Source of the DNA: Nitratidesulfovibrio termitidis HI1
GTDB lineage: Bacteria; Desulfobacterota; Desulfovibrionia; Desulfovibrionales; Desulfovibrionaceae
DNA: 64,000 nucleotides
Direction of reading: 5' to 3'
Assembly (NCBI RefSeq): GCF_000504305.1
Contig: NZ_KI632512.1
Coordinates: 1,295,750 to 1,359,749 of the forward strand
Part shown: positions 42,466 through 50,915 of the stretch, in pieces
How the letters are laid out: each line of letters opens with the position of its first letter
Position numbering within the stretch: position 1 is the first letter of the stretch
Program-made: the position numbers and the translations under genes
The notes under the pieces: generated by a model
Database searches by the model: none
The model's input: only the letters and a program-made list of their open reading frames with translations
Told to the model about the DNA's origin: nothing

Positions 42466-43194
42466 ATGCATCACATGACATTCAGGCCCAGTCCGGTGCC
42501 CGTTGCGGCACCCGGCCCCCACGGTGCACCATACACCACCAAGCCTGCATCGGCCACGCCCCTTAGATGGCGCGGGCGGGGCCGCGCGGCCCTGCTGGCC
42601 GCCGCGCTGACGCTGGCCCTTGCCGCCCCCCTTGGGGGTACCGGCGGCCTCGTCCGCCCCGCCGCCGCTGCCCCCCCGTCCGAAGTCGTCACCATCTACC
42701 GCTACGTGGACGAGGACGGCGTGGTCCACCTTACCGACAAGCCAAAGGGCGACACGCGCTACCGGGTGTTCGGGCGGTTTCGGGTGCAGGAACTGGTAAA
42801 GGCCGTGGGGCCGGTGGGCATCAAGGGGTTGGCCGCCAGGCACGGCGCGCGCCACGGGGTGGACCCGCGCCTGGTGGAGGCGGTGATTGCCGTGGAATCG
42901 AACTACGACCCCACGGCGGTTTCACCCGCCGGGGCCCAGGGGCTGATGCAGATCATGCCCGGCACCCAGCGCGACCTGAGGGTTTCCGCCCCGTTCGACG
43001 CCGACGCCAACGTGGAGGGCGGCGTGCGCTACCTGAAGTCGCTCATGGACCGCTTCGGCGATCTGCCGCTGGCGCTGGCCGCGTACAACGCCGGTCCGGA
43101 ACGGGTGGCCAGGCACGGCGGCATTCCCCCCATACCGGAAACGCAGCAGTATGTGACCAAGGTGATGGATACCTATGCGCGCCTTTCACGGTAG
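42466..43194 (+). CDS. DUF4124-SLT lytic transglycosylase
   Basis: Peptidoglycan-cleaving enzyme of 242 residues. After a late signal-like hydrophobic stretch (about 40-62) comes a DUF4124 motif (TIYRYVDEDGVVHLTDKP), then the SLT domain: HGVDPRLVEAVIAVESNYDP with the catalytic Glu in AVESN, GAQGLMQIMPGT and LALAAYNAGP. It probably opens the wall for pilus assembly. The start is uncertain: ATG 42466, ATG 42475 or a GTG near 42496. No clear ribosome site is seen for any, because the start abuts the divergent DUF4124 gene. Confidence 0.85.
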   Translation: MHHMTFRPSPVPVAAPGPHGAPYTTKPASATPLRWRGRGRAALLAAALTLALAAPLGGTGGLVRPAAAAPPSEVVTIYRYVDEDGVVHLTDKPKGDTRYRVFGRFRVQELVKAVGPVGIKGLAARHGARHGVDPRLVEAVIAVESNYDPTAVSPAGAQGLMQIMPGTQRDLRVSAPFDADANVEGGVRYLKSLMDRFGDLPLALAAYNAGPERVARHGGIPPIPETQQYVTKVMDTYARLSR

Positions 43195-43211
43195 GGGCTG
43201 TCTCTAAATTG

Positions 43212-43235
43212 TCCTTTCGCCCGTTGGAAAGGGAT
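43212..43235. repeat. Possible relic of the dispersed element / small hairpin
   Basis: CCTTTCGCCCGTTGGAAAGG shares CTTTCGCCCGTTGG with the end of the 4357 and 8721 elements (one base shorter). It also forms its own 6-bp hairpin (CCTTTC/GAAAGG) between convergent genes. The similarity is too short to be sure. Confidence 0.3.
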
Positions 43236-43270
43236 GCCTGCTGGCCGCGGCGATTCCGGATCACGATGGC

Positions 43271-44074
43271 TCAGACCGGCTTTCCGGTGACGAACCCGAA
43301 CCACCAGCGCACCAGCGCCGGGCCGTACAGCATGTACACCACCGCGCCCAGACTGAGGAACGGGCCGAAGGGAATGGCCACCTCGCGGGCGGACTGGCCC
43401 TCTGCGCGGCGGCGCAGAAACCACGCGGCGGCCAGCAGGGCCGAAAGGCCCGCCAACAACGTGACCACGGGCAGGGCCTGCCAGCCGCACAGCCCGCCGA
43501 TGAGCGCCATCAGCTTCACGTCGCCAAGGCCCATCCCGTCTATGCCGCGTACCCGCTTGAAGCCAGCCAGCACCAGCCAGAACACGCCGCCGCCCGCCAC
43601 CGCGCCGATCAGGCTGTCGGCCAGGGGCATGTCCAGCAGCAGCACGGCGGCCACCGGGGCGGCCACGATGCCGGGCAGGGTGATGACATCGGGCAGGATG
43701 AACGTTTCGAAATCGATGAACGAGGCCACCAGCAGCGCCCCGCCAAACACCATGTACACGGCGAAGGGCCACGCGGCGCCAAAGCGCAACGCCAGCAGCA
43801 GGGCCAGCAGGCCGGACGCGGCCTCTACTATTGGATAGCGCGGGCTGATGCGCTGGCCGCAGGCGTGACAGCGCCCGCGCAGCGCAAGATAGCTGAAAAT
43901 GGGCACCAGATGCCACGGTCGCAGGGGCGCGGAACAGTGCGGGCAGTGCGACGGCGGCCACAGCAGCGACTGCCCCTCGATGGCCCGGTGGATGCACACG
44001 TTGTAGAAGCTGCCAAGCACAAGGCCCAGCACCAGCGCAAGCCAAGGAAAGACGGCGGGATCAGTGTACGGCAT
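43271..44074 (-). CDS. pilD: Prepilin peptidase PilD
   Basis: Inner-membrane aspartic protease and N-methylase that processes prepilins, 267 residues. N-terminal domain with GSFYNVCIHR and the zinc pairs CPHC and CHAC; catalytic aspartates in FIDFETFILPD and GMGLGDVKLMAL, followed by several membrane helices. AAGGAG lies 7 nt before ATG 44074; a longer start would add an unlikely leader. It is divergent from pilT. All four pilin-like proteins in this cluster carry its cleavage site. Confidence 0.94.
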   Translation of the reverse strand: MPYTDPAVFPWLALVLGLVLGSFYNVCIHRAIEGQSLLWPPSHCPHCSAPLRPWHLVPIFSYLALRGRCHACGQRISPRYPIVEAASGLLALLLALRFGAAWPFAVYMVFGGALLVASFIDFETFILPDVITLPGIVAAPVAAVLLLDMPLADSLIGAVAGGGVFWLVLAGFKRVRGIDGMGLGDVKLMALIGGLCGWQALPVVTLLAGLSALLAAAWFLRRRAEGQSAREVAIPFGPFLSLGAVVYMLYGPALVRWWFGFVTGKPV

Positions 44075-44266
44075 GGTGTCGGCTCCTTCTTCTGCGTTGC
44101 GCAAGCGACTTCTAGCAGAAGGGGCCATGACACGCCATTAGTATACGATACTTGATTATTCCGCCCATCCGCATAGGATCGGGCCAGCCTGAAAGGCGGC
44201 AGACGGCCCACCCCGAACCGGCGCACACATCCCCCACCGCCGCCCGCGCGGCGCAAGGAACCACGC

Positions 44267-45385
44267 ATGGCACGCATCGACCAGTTTTTCCACATCCTGC
44301 ACCAGCTTGGCGGCTCCGACCTGCACCTTTCCAGCGGCTGCACGCCCATGGTGCGCGTGCACGGCACGCTGCAACGGCTGGATCACCCCACGCTGGACGA
44401 CACAGAACTTGCCGCCATGCTTGACGAAATCATTCCCCCGGCCCGACGCGACGAATTCGCCGCCAGCGGCGATCTGGACTTCGGCTACGCCGTGCCCGAC
44501 GTGGCCCGCTACCGCGCCAACTTCTACCATCACGAGCGCGGCGTGGGCGCGGCATTCCGAGAAATCCCCAGCAATATTCCTTCTGTGGAGGCGCTGGGCC
44601 TGCCCCCGCTGCTGCGCGACCTGGCCATGCTGCCCAAAGGCCTCGTGCTGCTGACCGGCCCCACCGGCAGCGGCAAGTCCACCACGCTGGCGGCCATGAT
44701 CGACCACGCCAACACCCACCGCCGCGACCACATCATCACCATCGAAGACCCGGTGGAATTCGTGCACGCGCCGCGCGGGTGCCTGATCAACCAGCGCGAG
44801 GTGGGCCGCCACACCAAAAGCTTTGCCGCCGCCCTGCGCGGCGCCCTGCGTGAAGACCCGGACATCATCCTGGTGGGCGAAATGCGCGACCTGGAAACCA
44901 TCAGCCTGGCGCTGGAGGCGGCGGAAACCGGGCACTTGGTGCTGTCCACGGTGCACACCATCTCCGCGCCCAAGACCATCGACCGCATCGTCGAGGTCTT
45001 TCCGCCGGAGATGCAGGCCCAGATCCGCACCAGCCTTTCGGAAACCCTGCAGGCCGTCATTTCGCAGGTGCTCTTTCCGCGTGCCGACAAGCCGGGCCGG
45101 GTGGCCGCGCTGGAAATCATGCTGGGCGTGCCCGCCGTGCGCAACCTGATCCGCGAAAGCAAGACCTACCAACTGGCCAGCGTGCTGCAAACCGGCAAGA
45201 ACGCGGGCATGCAGACCCTGGACGACGACATTCTGCGGCTGCTGGGCGCGGGGCTGATACACCCGCGCGACGCCGCCGTGCACGTGGCCGACAAGCCGCG
45301 CTTCAAGCCGTATCTGACCGGGGTGAACGCCACGCCCATGGGGCGAGCGGGAAGCGCGTCGGACATCACGGATGACGATTTCTGA
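44267..45385 (+). CDS. pilT: Twitching motility/retraction ATPase PilT
   Basis: Hexameric ATPase of 372 residues that depolymerises pili. The PAS-like N-terminus GGSDLHLSSGCTPMVRVHG, Walker A GPTGSGKSTT, Asp box ITIEDPVEFVH, Walker B DPDIILVGEMRD, His box STVHTISAPK and the PilT signature AVRNLIRESK are all canonical. Length is as usual plus an acidic C-terminus. AAGGAA precedes the ATG. Followed after 50 nt by an ExeA/MshM-like gene. Confidence 0.94.
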   Translation: MARIDQFFHILHQLGGSDLHLSSGCTPMVRVHGTLQRLDHPTLDDTELAAMLDEIIPPARRDEFAASGDLDFGYAVPDVARYRANFYHHERGVGAAFREIPSNIPSVEALGLPPLLRDLAMLPKGLVLLTGPTGSGKSTTLAAMIDHANTHRRDHIITIEDPVEFVHAPRGCLINQREVGRHTKSFAAALRGALREDPDIILVGEMRDLETISLALEAAETGHLVLSTVHTISAPKTIDRIVEVFPPEMQAQIRTSLSETLQAVISQVLFPRADKPGRVAALEIMLGVPAVRNLIRESKTYQLASVLQTGKNAGMQTLDDDILRLLGAGLIHPRDAAVHVADKPRFKPYLTGVNATPMGRAGSASDITDDDF

Positions 45386-45435
45386 TCGGCGGCCCCGCCG
45401 GGGCCCACGTATCCCGAGGCTCCCAAGGACATGTC

Positions 45436-47478
45436 ATGAACTATCTTGAATTGCTGGGGCTTTCGCGCGAGCCGTTTTCCACCTCGCCAGACCCGCTCTC
45501 GTACTACCGCGCACCCGGCCACGAGCTGTGCCTGCACCGGCTGGAAATCGCCGTGCGGTTGCGGCGCGGGCTGAACGTGGTGCTGGGCGAGGTGGGGACC
45601 GGCAAAAGCACCCTGTGCCGCTGCCTGCTGCGCGCCTTTGCCGAACAGCCGGAAGTGACCGCGCACCTGATACTGGACCCCGGCTTTGCCAGTGCCGAGG
45701 CCTTTGCCCTGCACCTGTGCGACCTGCTGGCAGGGCCGGATGGCGGCGCGGGTAAGAGTGTGCAGCCGGGTACGGGGAGTGCGGGAGGGGTGGCTGCACC
45801 CGCAAGCGAATCCACCGCCGGTGTGAACGCCAGCCATGATGGCGAGCAATCCGGCATGTTGGCGGCGAACATCACGGTCAGCAGTGCGCCTGCGCAAGGA
45901 CCAACGCACGGTTCAACACAAGGTGCTGCACAAGCGCTGGCCGACACACCGCGCACGCCCCCCGGCAGCGAACTGCGGCGAGAAGCCGTGGAGCGCATCC
46001 AGACCGCCCTGCTGCGCCTGACGCAGGAACAACCCGGTCAGCACGGGCAACGGGAAGGCGGCCGCATCGTGGTGCTGTGCATCGACGAAGGCCAGAAGCT
46101 GCTGCCCGAATGCCTGGAAGTGCTGCGCGAACTGCTGAATTTCGAAACCAACACCGAAAAGCTGCTCCAGATCATCCTGTTCGGCCAGCGCGAACTGGAA
46201 GACACCATTGCCGCACTGCCCAACTTTCGCGACCGCATCAACGAGTACCTGCCCCTGCGCCCCCTTTCGCGGCGAGAAACCATCCGCATGGTGCGCCATC
46301 GGCTACGCCTGGCGGGCGGCCCCGCCGGGGAACGGCTGTTCACCCTGCCCGCGCTGCTGGCCGTGCATCACGCCACCGGCGGCTACCCCCGCAAGATCAT
46401 GCGCCTGTGCCACCAACTGGTCATGAACCTGCTGATCAACAACCGCCGCCGGGTAACCTGGCGCGAGGTGCTGGCCTTTGCCCGCCGCGATGCGGGGCTG
46501 GGCGGCAGGCTGGACACCGGACCTGCGGTCGGTACGGGCCGGGTCGGGACAAGCCCGCTCCGCGTGGTGGGCTATGCCGCGCTGACCGCCGTACTGCTGG
46601 GTGGGGTGCTGCTTGGCGGCGGCGTGCTGACCGGGCGCATGCCGTCCGGGCACATGCCATGGAACGGCGAACTGCACCTGCCATGGGCATCCGGCGGAGG
46701 ACAGGCTGCCGCACCCGTCGAAGGGCAGGCGGATGCTGCGACAAAAGATGACACGGGGGGGATGCTCCGCCCGGTGCTGGCCCTGTTGGGGTTGTCCGGC
46801 AAGGGCACCACGTCGGAGGATGGCGCGGGCATGCGACCAGACAGTGCACAGGCTGGACCGCCCAGTCTGCCCGGTTCACCCAGTCTGCCCGGCTCACCCA
46901 ACGCAGCAAGTCCTGAAAGTCGCGCGGGCACCGTGTCCCGCCCGCTGGCGACAACGCCCGTGGCGCAGTCCCCTGCGGCAGGTGCCGTCCAGACAACCGC
47001 CGTGACCACCCCCCCCGCCCGGCTGGGGATGGTGGTGCTGCCGCGCGGCGAAACCCTGCTCGGCCTGCTGGACACCGTGTATGGCCGGGCCGCTGCCGTG
47101 CTGGACGCCGTGATGCAGGCCAACCCGGCCATCGCCAACCCCAACCGGCTGCCCTCGGACACCATTCTGGCCCTGCCCGCCCTGGCCATGGAACCGGGCA
47201 TGGAGCGACGCGGCCAATGCGCCCTGCTGCTGGAAAGCCACGCCACGGTGGAAGAAGCCTACCGCGCGCTGCGCGCCAGGGGCGGCAAGCGCGACGTTGT
47301 GCTGGCCCCGGTGTGGAAGCCCGACCGGGGGCTGCGCTTCTACCTGATGCCGCCGCGCTTCTACGCCAAACCCGCCGATGCCCGCGCGGCGGCGGAGCGG
47401 CTGTTCCCGCGCTTTCCCGCCGCCACCGTGGAACCGGCCTTTGGCGACGGCGCGGTGTTCTATCGCAATTTCGACTGA
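45436..47478 (+). CDS. ExeA/MshM-like AAA ATPase with LysM-like periplasmic part
   Basis: Protein of 680 residues. The N-terminal MNYLELLGLSREPFSTSPDP is the ExeA/GspA opening, followed by Walker A GEVGTGKST near 52-60, Walker B VVLCIDEGQKL and IILFGQRELE. A Gly/Ala/Thr-rich insertion of about 75 residues (100-175) interrupts the AAA domain. One membrane helix lies at about 378-395, then a Pro/Ser-rich linker with an 18-bp repeat (SLPGSP), a LysM-like segment (VLPRGETLLGLLDTVYGRAA, then ANPAIANPNRLPSDTILALPAL) and a C-terminal domain. It probably links ATP use to the peptidoglycan for secretin placement. Confidence 0.85.
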   Translation: MNYLELLGLSREPFSTSPDPLSYYRAPGHELCLHRLEIAVRLRRGLNVVLGEVGTGKSTLCRCLLRAFAEQPEVTAHLILDPGFASAEAFALHLCDLLAGPDGGAGKSVQPGTGSAGGVAAPASESTAGVNASHDGEQSGMLAANITVSSAPAQGPTHGSTQGAAQALADTPRTPPGSELRREAVERIQTALLRLTQEQPGQHGQREGGRIVVLCIDEGQKLLPECLEVLRELLNFETNTEKLLQIILFGQRELEDTIAALPNFRDRINEYLPLRPLSRRETIRMVRHRLRLAGGPAGERLFTLPALLAVHHATGGYPRKIMRLCHQLVMNLLINNRRRVTWREVLAFARRDAGLGGRLDTGPAVGTGRVGTSPLRVVGYAALTAVLLGGVLLGGGVLTGRMPSGHMPWNGELHLPWASGGGQAAAPVEGQADAATKDDTGGMLRPVLALLGLSGKGTTSEDGAGMRPDSAQAGPPSLPGSPSLPGSPNAASPESRAGTVSRPLATTPVAQSPAAGAVQTTAVTTPPARLGMVVLPRGETLLGLLDTVYGRAAAVLDAVMQANPAIANPNRLPSDTILALPALAMEPGMERRGQCALLLESHATVEEAYRALRARGGKRDVVLAPVWKPDRGLRFYLMPPRFYAKPADARAAAERLFPRFPAATVEPAFGDGAVFYRNFD

Positions 47479-47846
47479 TCACGCGGGCAAGCCGCCCGGA
47501 CCCGTCCCCGATTTCACGCGCTCCTCGTGCTGCCTCAAAGCGGCCCGGCCCTATGCCGGGCCGCTACGCTTTTTCCATGCCCACGCGACGGACGGAACGC
47601 CATCGTCGCCAGTCCGTCATTGCGCCGCACCATATCCGGTGTCGCCCGGCGTCGCCGGCTGCACCACCCCGCGTCCCTGCCGCAATCCCCGTCACACCGC
47701 CGTCACCGTATCCTCACGCAACACTCTTCGCGGGGTGCTTCCGTATTCCCGAAAAGCGCGCTAAAGAATTTCTAGAGTTCTCAGACAACGGAGCGCACGT
47801 CGCCCCGCCCAATCCGCCGCGAGGCCCCCGCAACAGAGGAGCACCC
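47479..47846. other. Intergenic region before the PIN-PhoH gene
   Basis: 368 bp with no supported gene. It contains the terminator at 47539-47576 and, near 47765-47785, an AT-richer stretch (AAGAATTTCTAGAGTTCT) that may belong to the phoH promoter, though no clear -35/-10 pair is seen. Confidence 0.6.
47539..47576 (+). terminator. Terminator at the end of the pilus cluster
   Basis: Perfect 11-bp stem agcggcccggc / gccgggccgct with CCTAT loop, followed by ACGCTTTTTC. Confidence 0.85.
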
Positions 47847-49433
47847 ATGGCGAAGAAGAAGGTGGACGCAGGCAACGGCAAGCGCCGCAAGGAACGGGCA
47901 GCCCCCGTCACCGGCGCCACATCCGTCCCCGCGCCTTCTGCGATGCAGGAAGAGGCCCCGCCCCTGCCGGAACGCAACGGCAAGATCAAGCTCACGGCAC
48001 TGGAGGATTTCGAGGAACACCGCCAGTCGCACCACGCCGACCTCAAGAACGCCGCACGCACGGCCCCCCGCCCCCCCGGCAAGGCGAACGGCAAGGCCGC
48101 CCGCGCGCCCGCCGCCCCCGCAACGTCTGCCGCATCCGCCCCGACGGGCCCGGCGAGCCGCCGCAAGCCCGCCACGCGCCCCACCACCGGAGAAATCCGC
48201 AAGCATTACGTCATCGACACCAACGTCCTGCTCGAAGACCCCGGCTGCATCGAACAGTTGCGCAGCGACAACGAGAACGCCTGCTACCTGCCGCAGACCG
48301 TGCTGCAAGAGTTGGACAAGCTGAAGCGCCAGCCCGCCAAGGCCCATCTGGTGTCCCGCGCCGTGTCCGCCGTGGAGGCCGCCGTCACCCGGGGCCACCT
48401 GCGGGTGGTCACCGGCGACTATCAGGCCCTGGCGCTGCCCTCGTCCGCGCCGGAGGTCAAATCCTCTCCCGACCAGTACATCATCGCCGATGCCCGCTCG
48501 CTGCTGGCCACCGTGCCGCGCGAGGAACCCGTGGTGCTCGTCTCCAATGACCGGCTGCTGCGCATCATGGCCGACACCAGTTCCGGCCTGCGCAGCGAGG
48601 AATACCGCTGCTCCATCCCCTTCCGCTCGGAATCGGAACGCTACACCGGCTTCGTGCCGCCCGCCGACGTGGTGGCCAACAGCTTCACCTGGGAAGGGGC
48701 GTACCCCGTGTTCCACGACCACGCGCTGGACACGCAGGAAATCAAGCTCGCCCCCACCCCGTGGAACATCGTGCCGCGCGACGTGTACCAGGCCCTTGCC
48801 ATGCGCCTGATGCTGGACCCGGACATTCCGCTGGTCAGCCTGCAATCCACGGCGGGCAAGGGCAAGACCTTCCTTGCGCTGGGCTGCGCGCTGGAAATGG
48901 TGCTGAAGGAAAAGCGCCACAAGCGCATCTTCATCTCGAAGCCGCTGGTCGAAATCGGCCCCAAGCTGGGCTACCTGCCCGGCGACCTGACCGAAAAGAC
49001 CGACCCGTACATGGAATACATCGTGGACCTGATGCTGAAGCTGCACAACGAGCACCGCCGCGCCCCCAACGCGCTGGCGGCCACGCCCAACGGCACCAGC
49101 CTCAGCCGCCTGAACCCAAAGGTGATCCAGGTACTGCCCATCAACTACACGCGGGGCCGCAACCTGGAAGACTGCGTGGTGATTCTGGACGAAACCCAGA
49201 ACCTCTCGCGCGAGGACCTGCGCACCCTGCTCACCCGCATGGGCCGCAACGTGAAGGTTATCTGCATGGGCGACACCCAGCAGGTGGACGCCCCCTTCAA
49301 CAGCCCGGAAAACAACGGCCTGAACTGGCTGGTGCGCCTGCTGCGCGGCAACCCCGGCTACGCGCATCTGGTGTTGCGTGGCCGCAAGAGCCGCGGCCCC
49401 ATCACCGACATGGTGGTGGCGGCGGGGCTGTAG
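47847..49433 (+). CDS. PIN-PhoH family protein (YlaK type)
   Basis: RNA-related ATPase of 528 residues. A basic, Ala/Pro-rich N-terminus (1-110) precedes a PIN nuclease-like domain: HYVIDTNVLLEDPGC at about 120-135 with a conserved Asp, then QYIIADARSL and VSNDRLLRIMA. The PhoH ATPase half follows: STAGKGKTFLALGC (Walker A, with K-G-K-T in place of T-G-K-T), FISKPLVEIGPKLGYLPGD, VILDETQNL (Walker B) and MGDTQQVDAPF. The ATG at 47847 has GAGGAG ahead. Such proteins are thought to act as RNA-unwinding toxins' kin or RNA-processing factors. It is a single-gene unit. Confidence 0.92.
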   Translation: MAKKKVDAGNGKRRKERAAPVTGATSVPAPSAMQEEAPPLPERNGKIKLTALEDFEEHRQSHHADLKNAARTAPRPPGKANGKAARAPAAPATSAASAPTGPASRRKPATRPTTGEIRKHYVIDTNVLLEDPGCIEQLRSDNENACYLPQTVLQELDKLKRQPAKAHLVSRAVSAVEAAVTRGHLRVVTGDYQALALPSSAPEVKSSPDQYIIADARSLLATVPREEPVVLVSNDRLLRIMADTSSGLRSEEYRCSIPFRSESERYTGFVPPADVVANSFTWEGAYPVFHDHALDTQEIKLAPTPWNIVPRDVYQALAMRLMLDPDIPLVSLQSTAGKGKTFLALGCALEMVLKEKRHKRIFISKPLVEIGPKLGYLPGDLTEKTDPYMEYIVDLMLKLHNEHRRAPNALAATPNGTSLSRLNPKVIQVLPINYTRGRNLEDCVVILDETQNLSREDLRTLLTRMGRNVKVICMGDTQQVDAPFNSPENNGLNWLVRLLRGNPGYAHLVLRGRKSRGPITDMVVAAGL

Positions 49434-49464
49434 CGACAGTCCCGGTGATACCGTAAGAAACGGA

Positions 49465-49494
49465 ACGGGCGGATGCCGCAAGGCGTCCGCCCGT
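49465..49494 (+). terminator. Terminator of the PIN-PhoH gene
   Basis: Stem acgggcggatgcc / ggcgtccgcccgt with GCAA loop, one G-T wobble, followed by CTTCG; weak T-run. Confidence 0.7.
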
Positions 49495-49582
49495 CTTCGT
49501 GGTGCCGTCCGCCCCAAGGCGAGGGACAAAATGGCCTCACTGGTCCCTTGCGCGCCCGGTGCGGCACGGATAGCATTCCGAC

Positions 49583-50839
49583 ATGTCCACCAGATATGGC
49601 CGATATGGTCACCATACCACCCACGGGGACCATGCCCCTGCCACGCCCGCAGCCGATCTGCCGGACATCCAGTTGCCCGCGCCGCAAACCGAAGGCGGCC
49701 TGACCGGTCGCGCGCTGCACGGCGTGGGCTGGCTGGTGGGCCGCGTGCTGCGCGGGCTGGCGCTGGGTACGGCGCGGGTCGCCACTGCGACAGGGCGGGG
49801 AATTTGCGGCGCATTACGCTGGCTGGCCGTGTCGGTGTGGCGCATGGCGCGCGGCCTGTGGGCGATCATCGCCCACGTGGTGGGCGCCATGTTGGGGCGC
49901 AAGGGCGGCAAGGCGGCAGGGGCGTCGGGCGCGACTGGACCCTCTGATACGTCGGGCCCATCGGGCGTGTCGTCCAATTCCGACGGCAGTTCGGCATCCG
50001 GGGCACGCGGGGAACGCGCTGCATCGCCGCAGGGCGCAGACCGAAGCGACTCCCCCTACCTCAGCATGCAGCCGCCCTCCACTCCAGCCACACCATCACG
50101 CAAGACACCGCAAGGCCCCACGCGCCCGCGTGCGCCGCGCTCCGGCTGGCCGCTGGCCGTGCGGCTGGTGCTGCTGGTGGCCCTGCTGATGGGCGGCGAC
50201 ATCGCCCGCTACGTGGTGTGGCCGCCCGTCGGCACGCTGGCAAAGCAGAACCCCGCCGTCACCTCGTTCATGGAGTACCGGCAGGGGCAGTGGGCGCGGC
50301 AGGGACGCGGCCCCAGCTACCGGCAGAACTGGGTGGGGCTTGGCAACATCTCGCGCTACCTCGTGCTCGCCGTGACCATCGCCGAGGACGACAAGTTCTG
50401 GCAGCACGAGGGGTTCGACCTTGACGGCATGGAAGATGCCTTCCTGCGCAACATCGAGGAAGGGCGCATTGCCGCCGGGGGCAGCACCATCACCCAGCAG
50501 CTTGCCAAGAACCTGTGGTTCACCCCGGAAAAGAGCCTGTCGCGCAAGGCCAAGGAAGCCATCATGGCCTGGCGGCTGGAGCGCGAACTGCCCAAAAAGC
50601 GCATCCTTGAACTGTACCTGAACGTGGTGGAATGGGGCGACGGCGTGTTCGGGGCGGAGGCCGCCGCGCGCCATCACTACGGCAAGTCCGCCGCCGCGCT
50701 CACCTCGTGGGAAGCGGCCCGCCTTGCTGCGGTACTGCCCAATCCCCTGCGCTGGTCGCCCACGGGCGCCTCGCGCGGGGTGCAGGTGCGGGCGTCGATC
50801 ATCCATTCGCGCATGGAGCGACGGATGGGAGAGGGGTAG
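49583..50839 (+). CDS. mtgA: Monofunctional peptidoglycan glycosyltransferase MtgA
   Basis: GT51 transglycosylase that polymerises lipid II. Catalytic domain motifs: VTIAEDDKFWQHEGFD with the catalytic Glu, GGSTITQQLAKNLWF, KAKEAIMAWRLERELPKKRILELYLN and EWGDGVFGAEAAARHHYG. There is no transpeptidase domain. The full protein is 418 residues against about 230-250 for MtgA. The excess is an N-terminal extension of about 190 residues with amphipathic or hydrophobic stretches (40-110) and a Ser/Gly/Pro linker, ahead of the usual membrane anchor (about 196-212, LAVRLVLLVALLMGGD). A start inside the linker is possible but none stands out. Confidence 0.9.
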   Translation: MSTRYGRYGHHTTHGDHAPATPAADLPDIQLPAPQTEGGLTGRALHGVGWLVGRVLRGLALGTARVATATGRGICGALRWLAVSVWRMARGLWAIIAHVVGAMLGRKGGKAAGASGATGPSDTSGPSGVSSNSDGSSASGARGERAASPQGADRSDSPYLSMQPPSTPATPSRKTPQGPTRPRAPRSGWPLAVRLVLLVALLMGGDIARYVVWPPVGTLAKQNPAVTSFMEYRQGQWARQGRGPSYRQNWVGLGNISRYLVLAVTIAEDDKFWQHEGFDLDGMEDAFLRNIEEGRIAAGGSTITQQLAKNLWFTPEKSLSRKAKEAIMAWRLERELPKKRILELYLNVVEWGDGVFGAEAAARHHYGKSAAALTSWEAARLAAVLPNPLRWSPTGASRGVQVRASIIHSRMERRMGEG

Positions 50840-50859
50840 CGGTTCTCCCCACGGACGAT

Positions 50860-50892
50860 GAAAAGCGCGACGGTTACCCGCCGCGCTTTTTC
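50860..50892. terminator. Bidirectional terminator between mtgA and proX
   Basis: Stem gaaaagcgcg / cgcgcttttt around ACGGTTACCCGC gives T-runs on both strands; it lies between convergent genes. Confidence 0.85.
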
Positions 50893-50915
50893 ATTTCCAT
50901 CTTCTGTCCTTTGCC

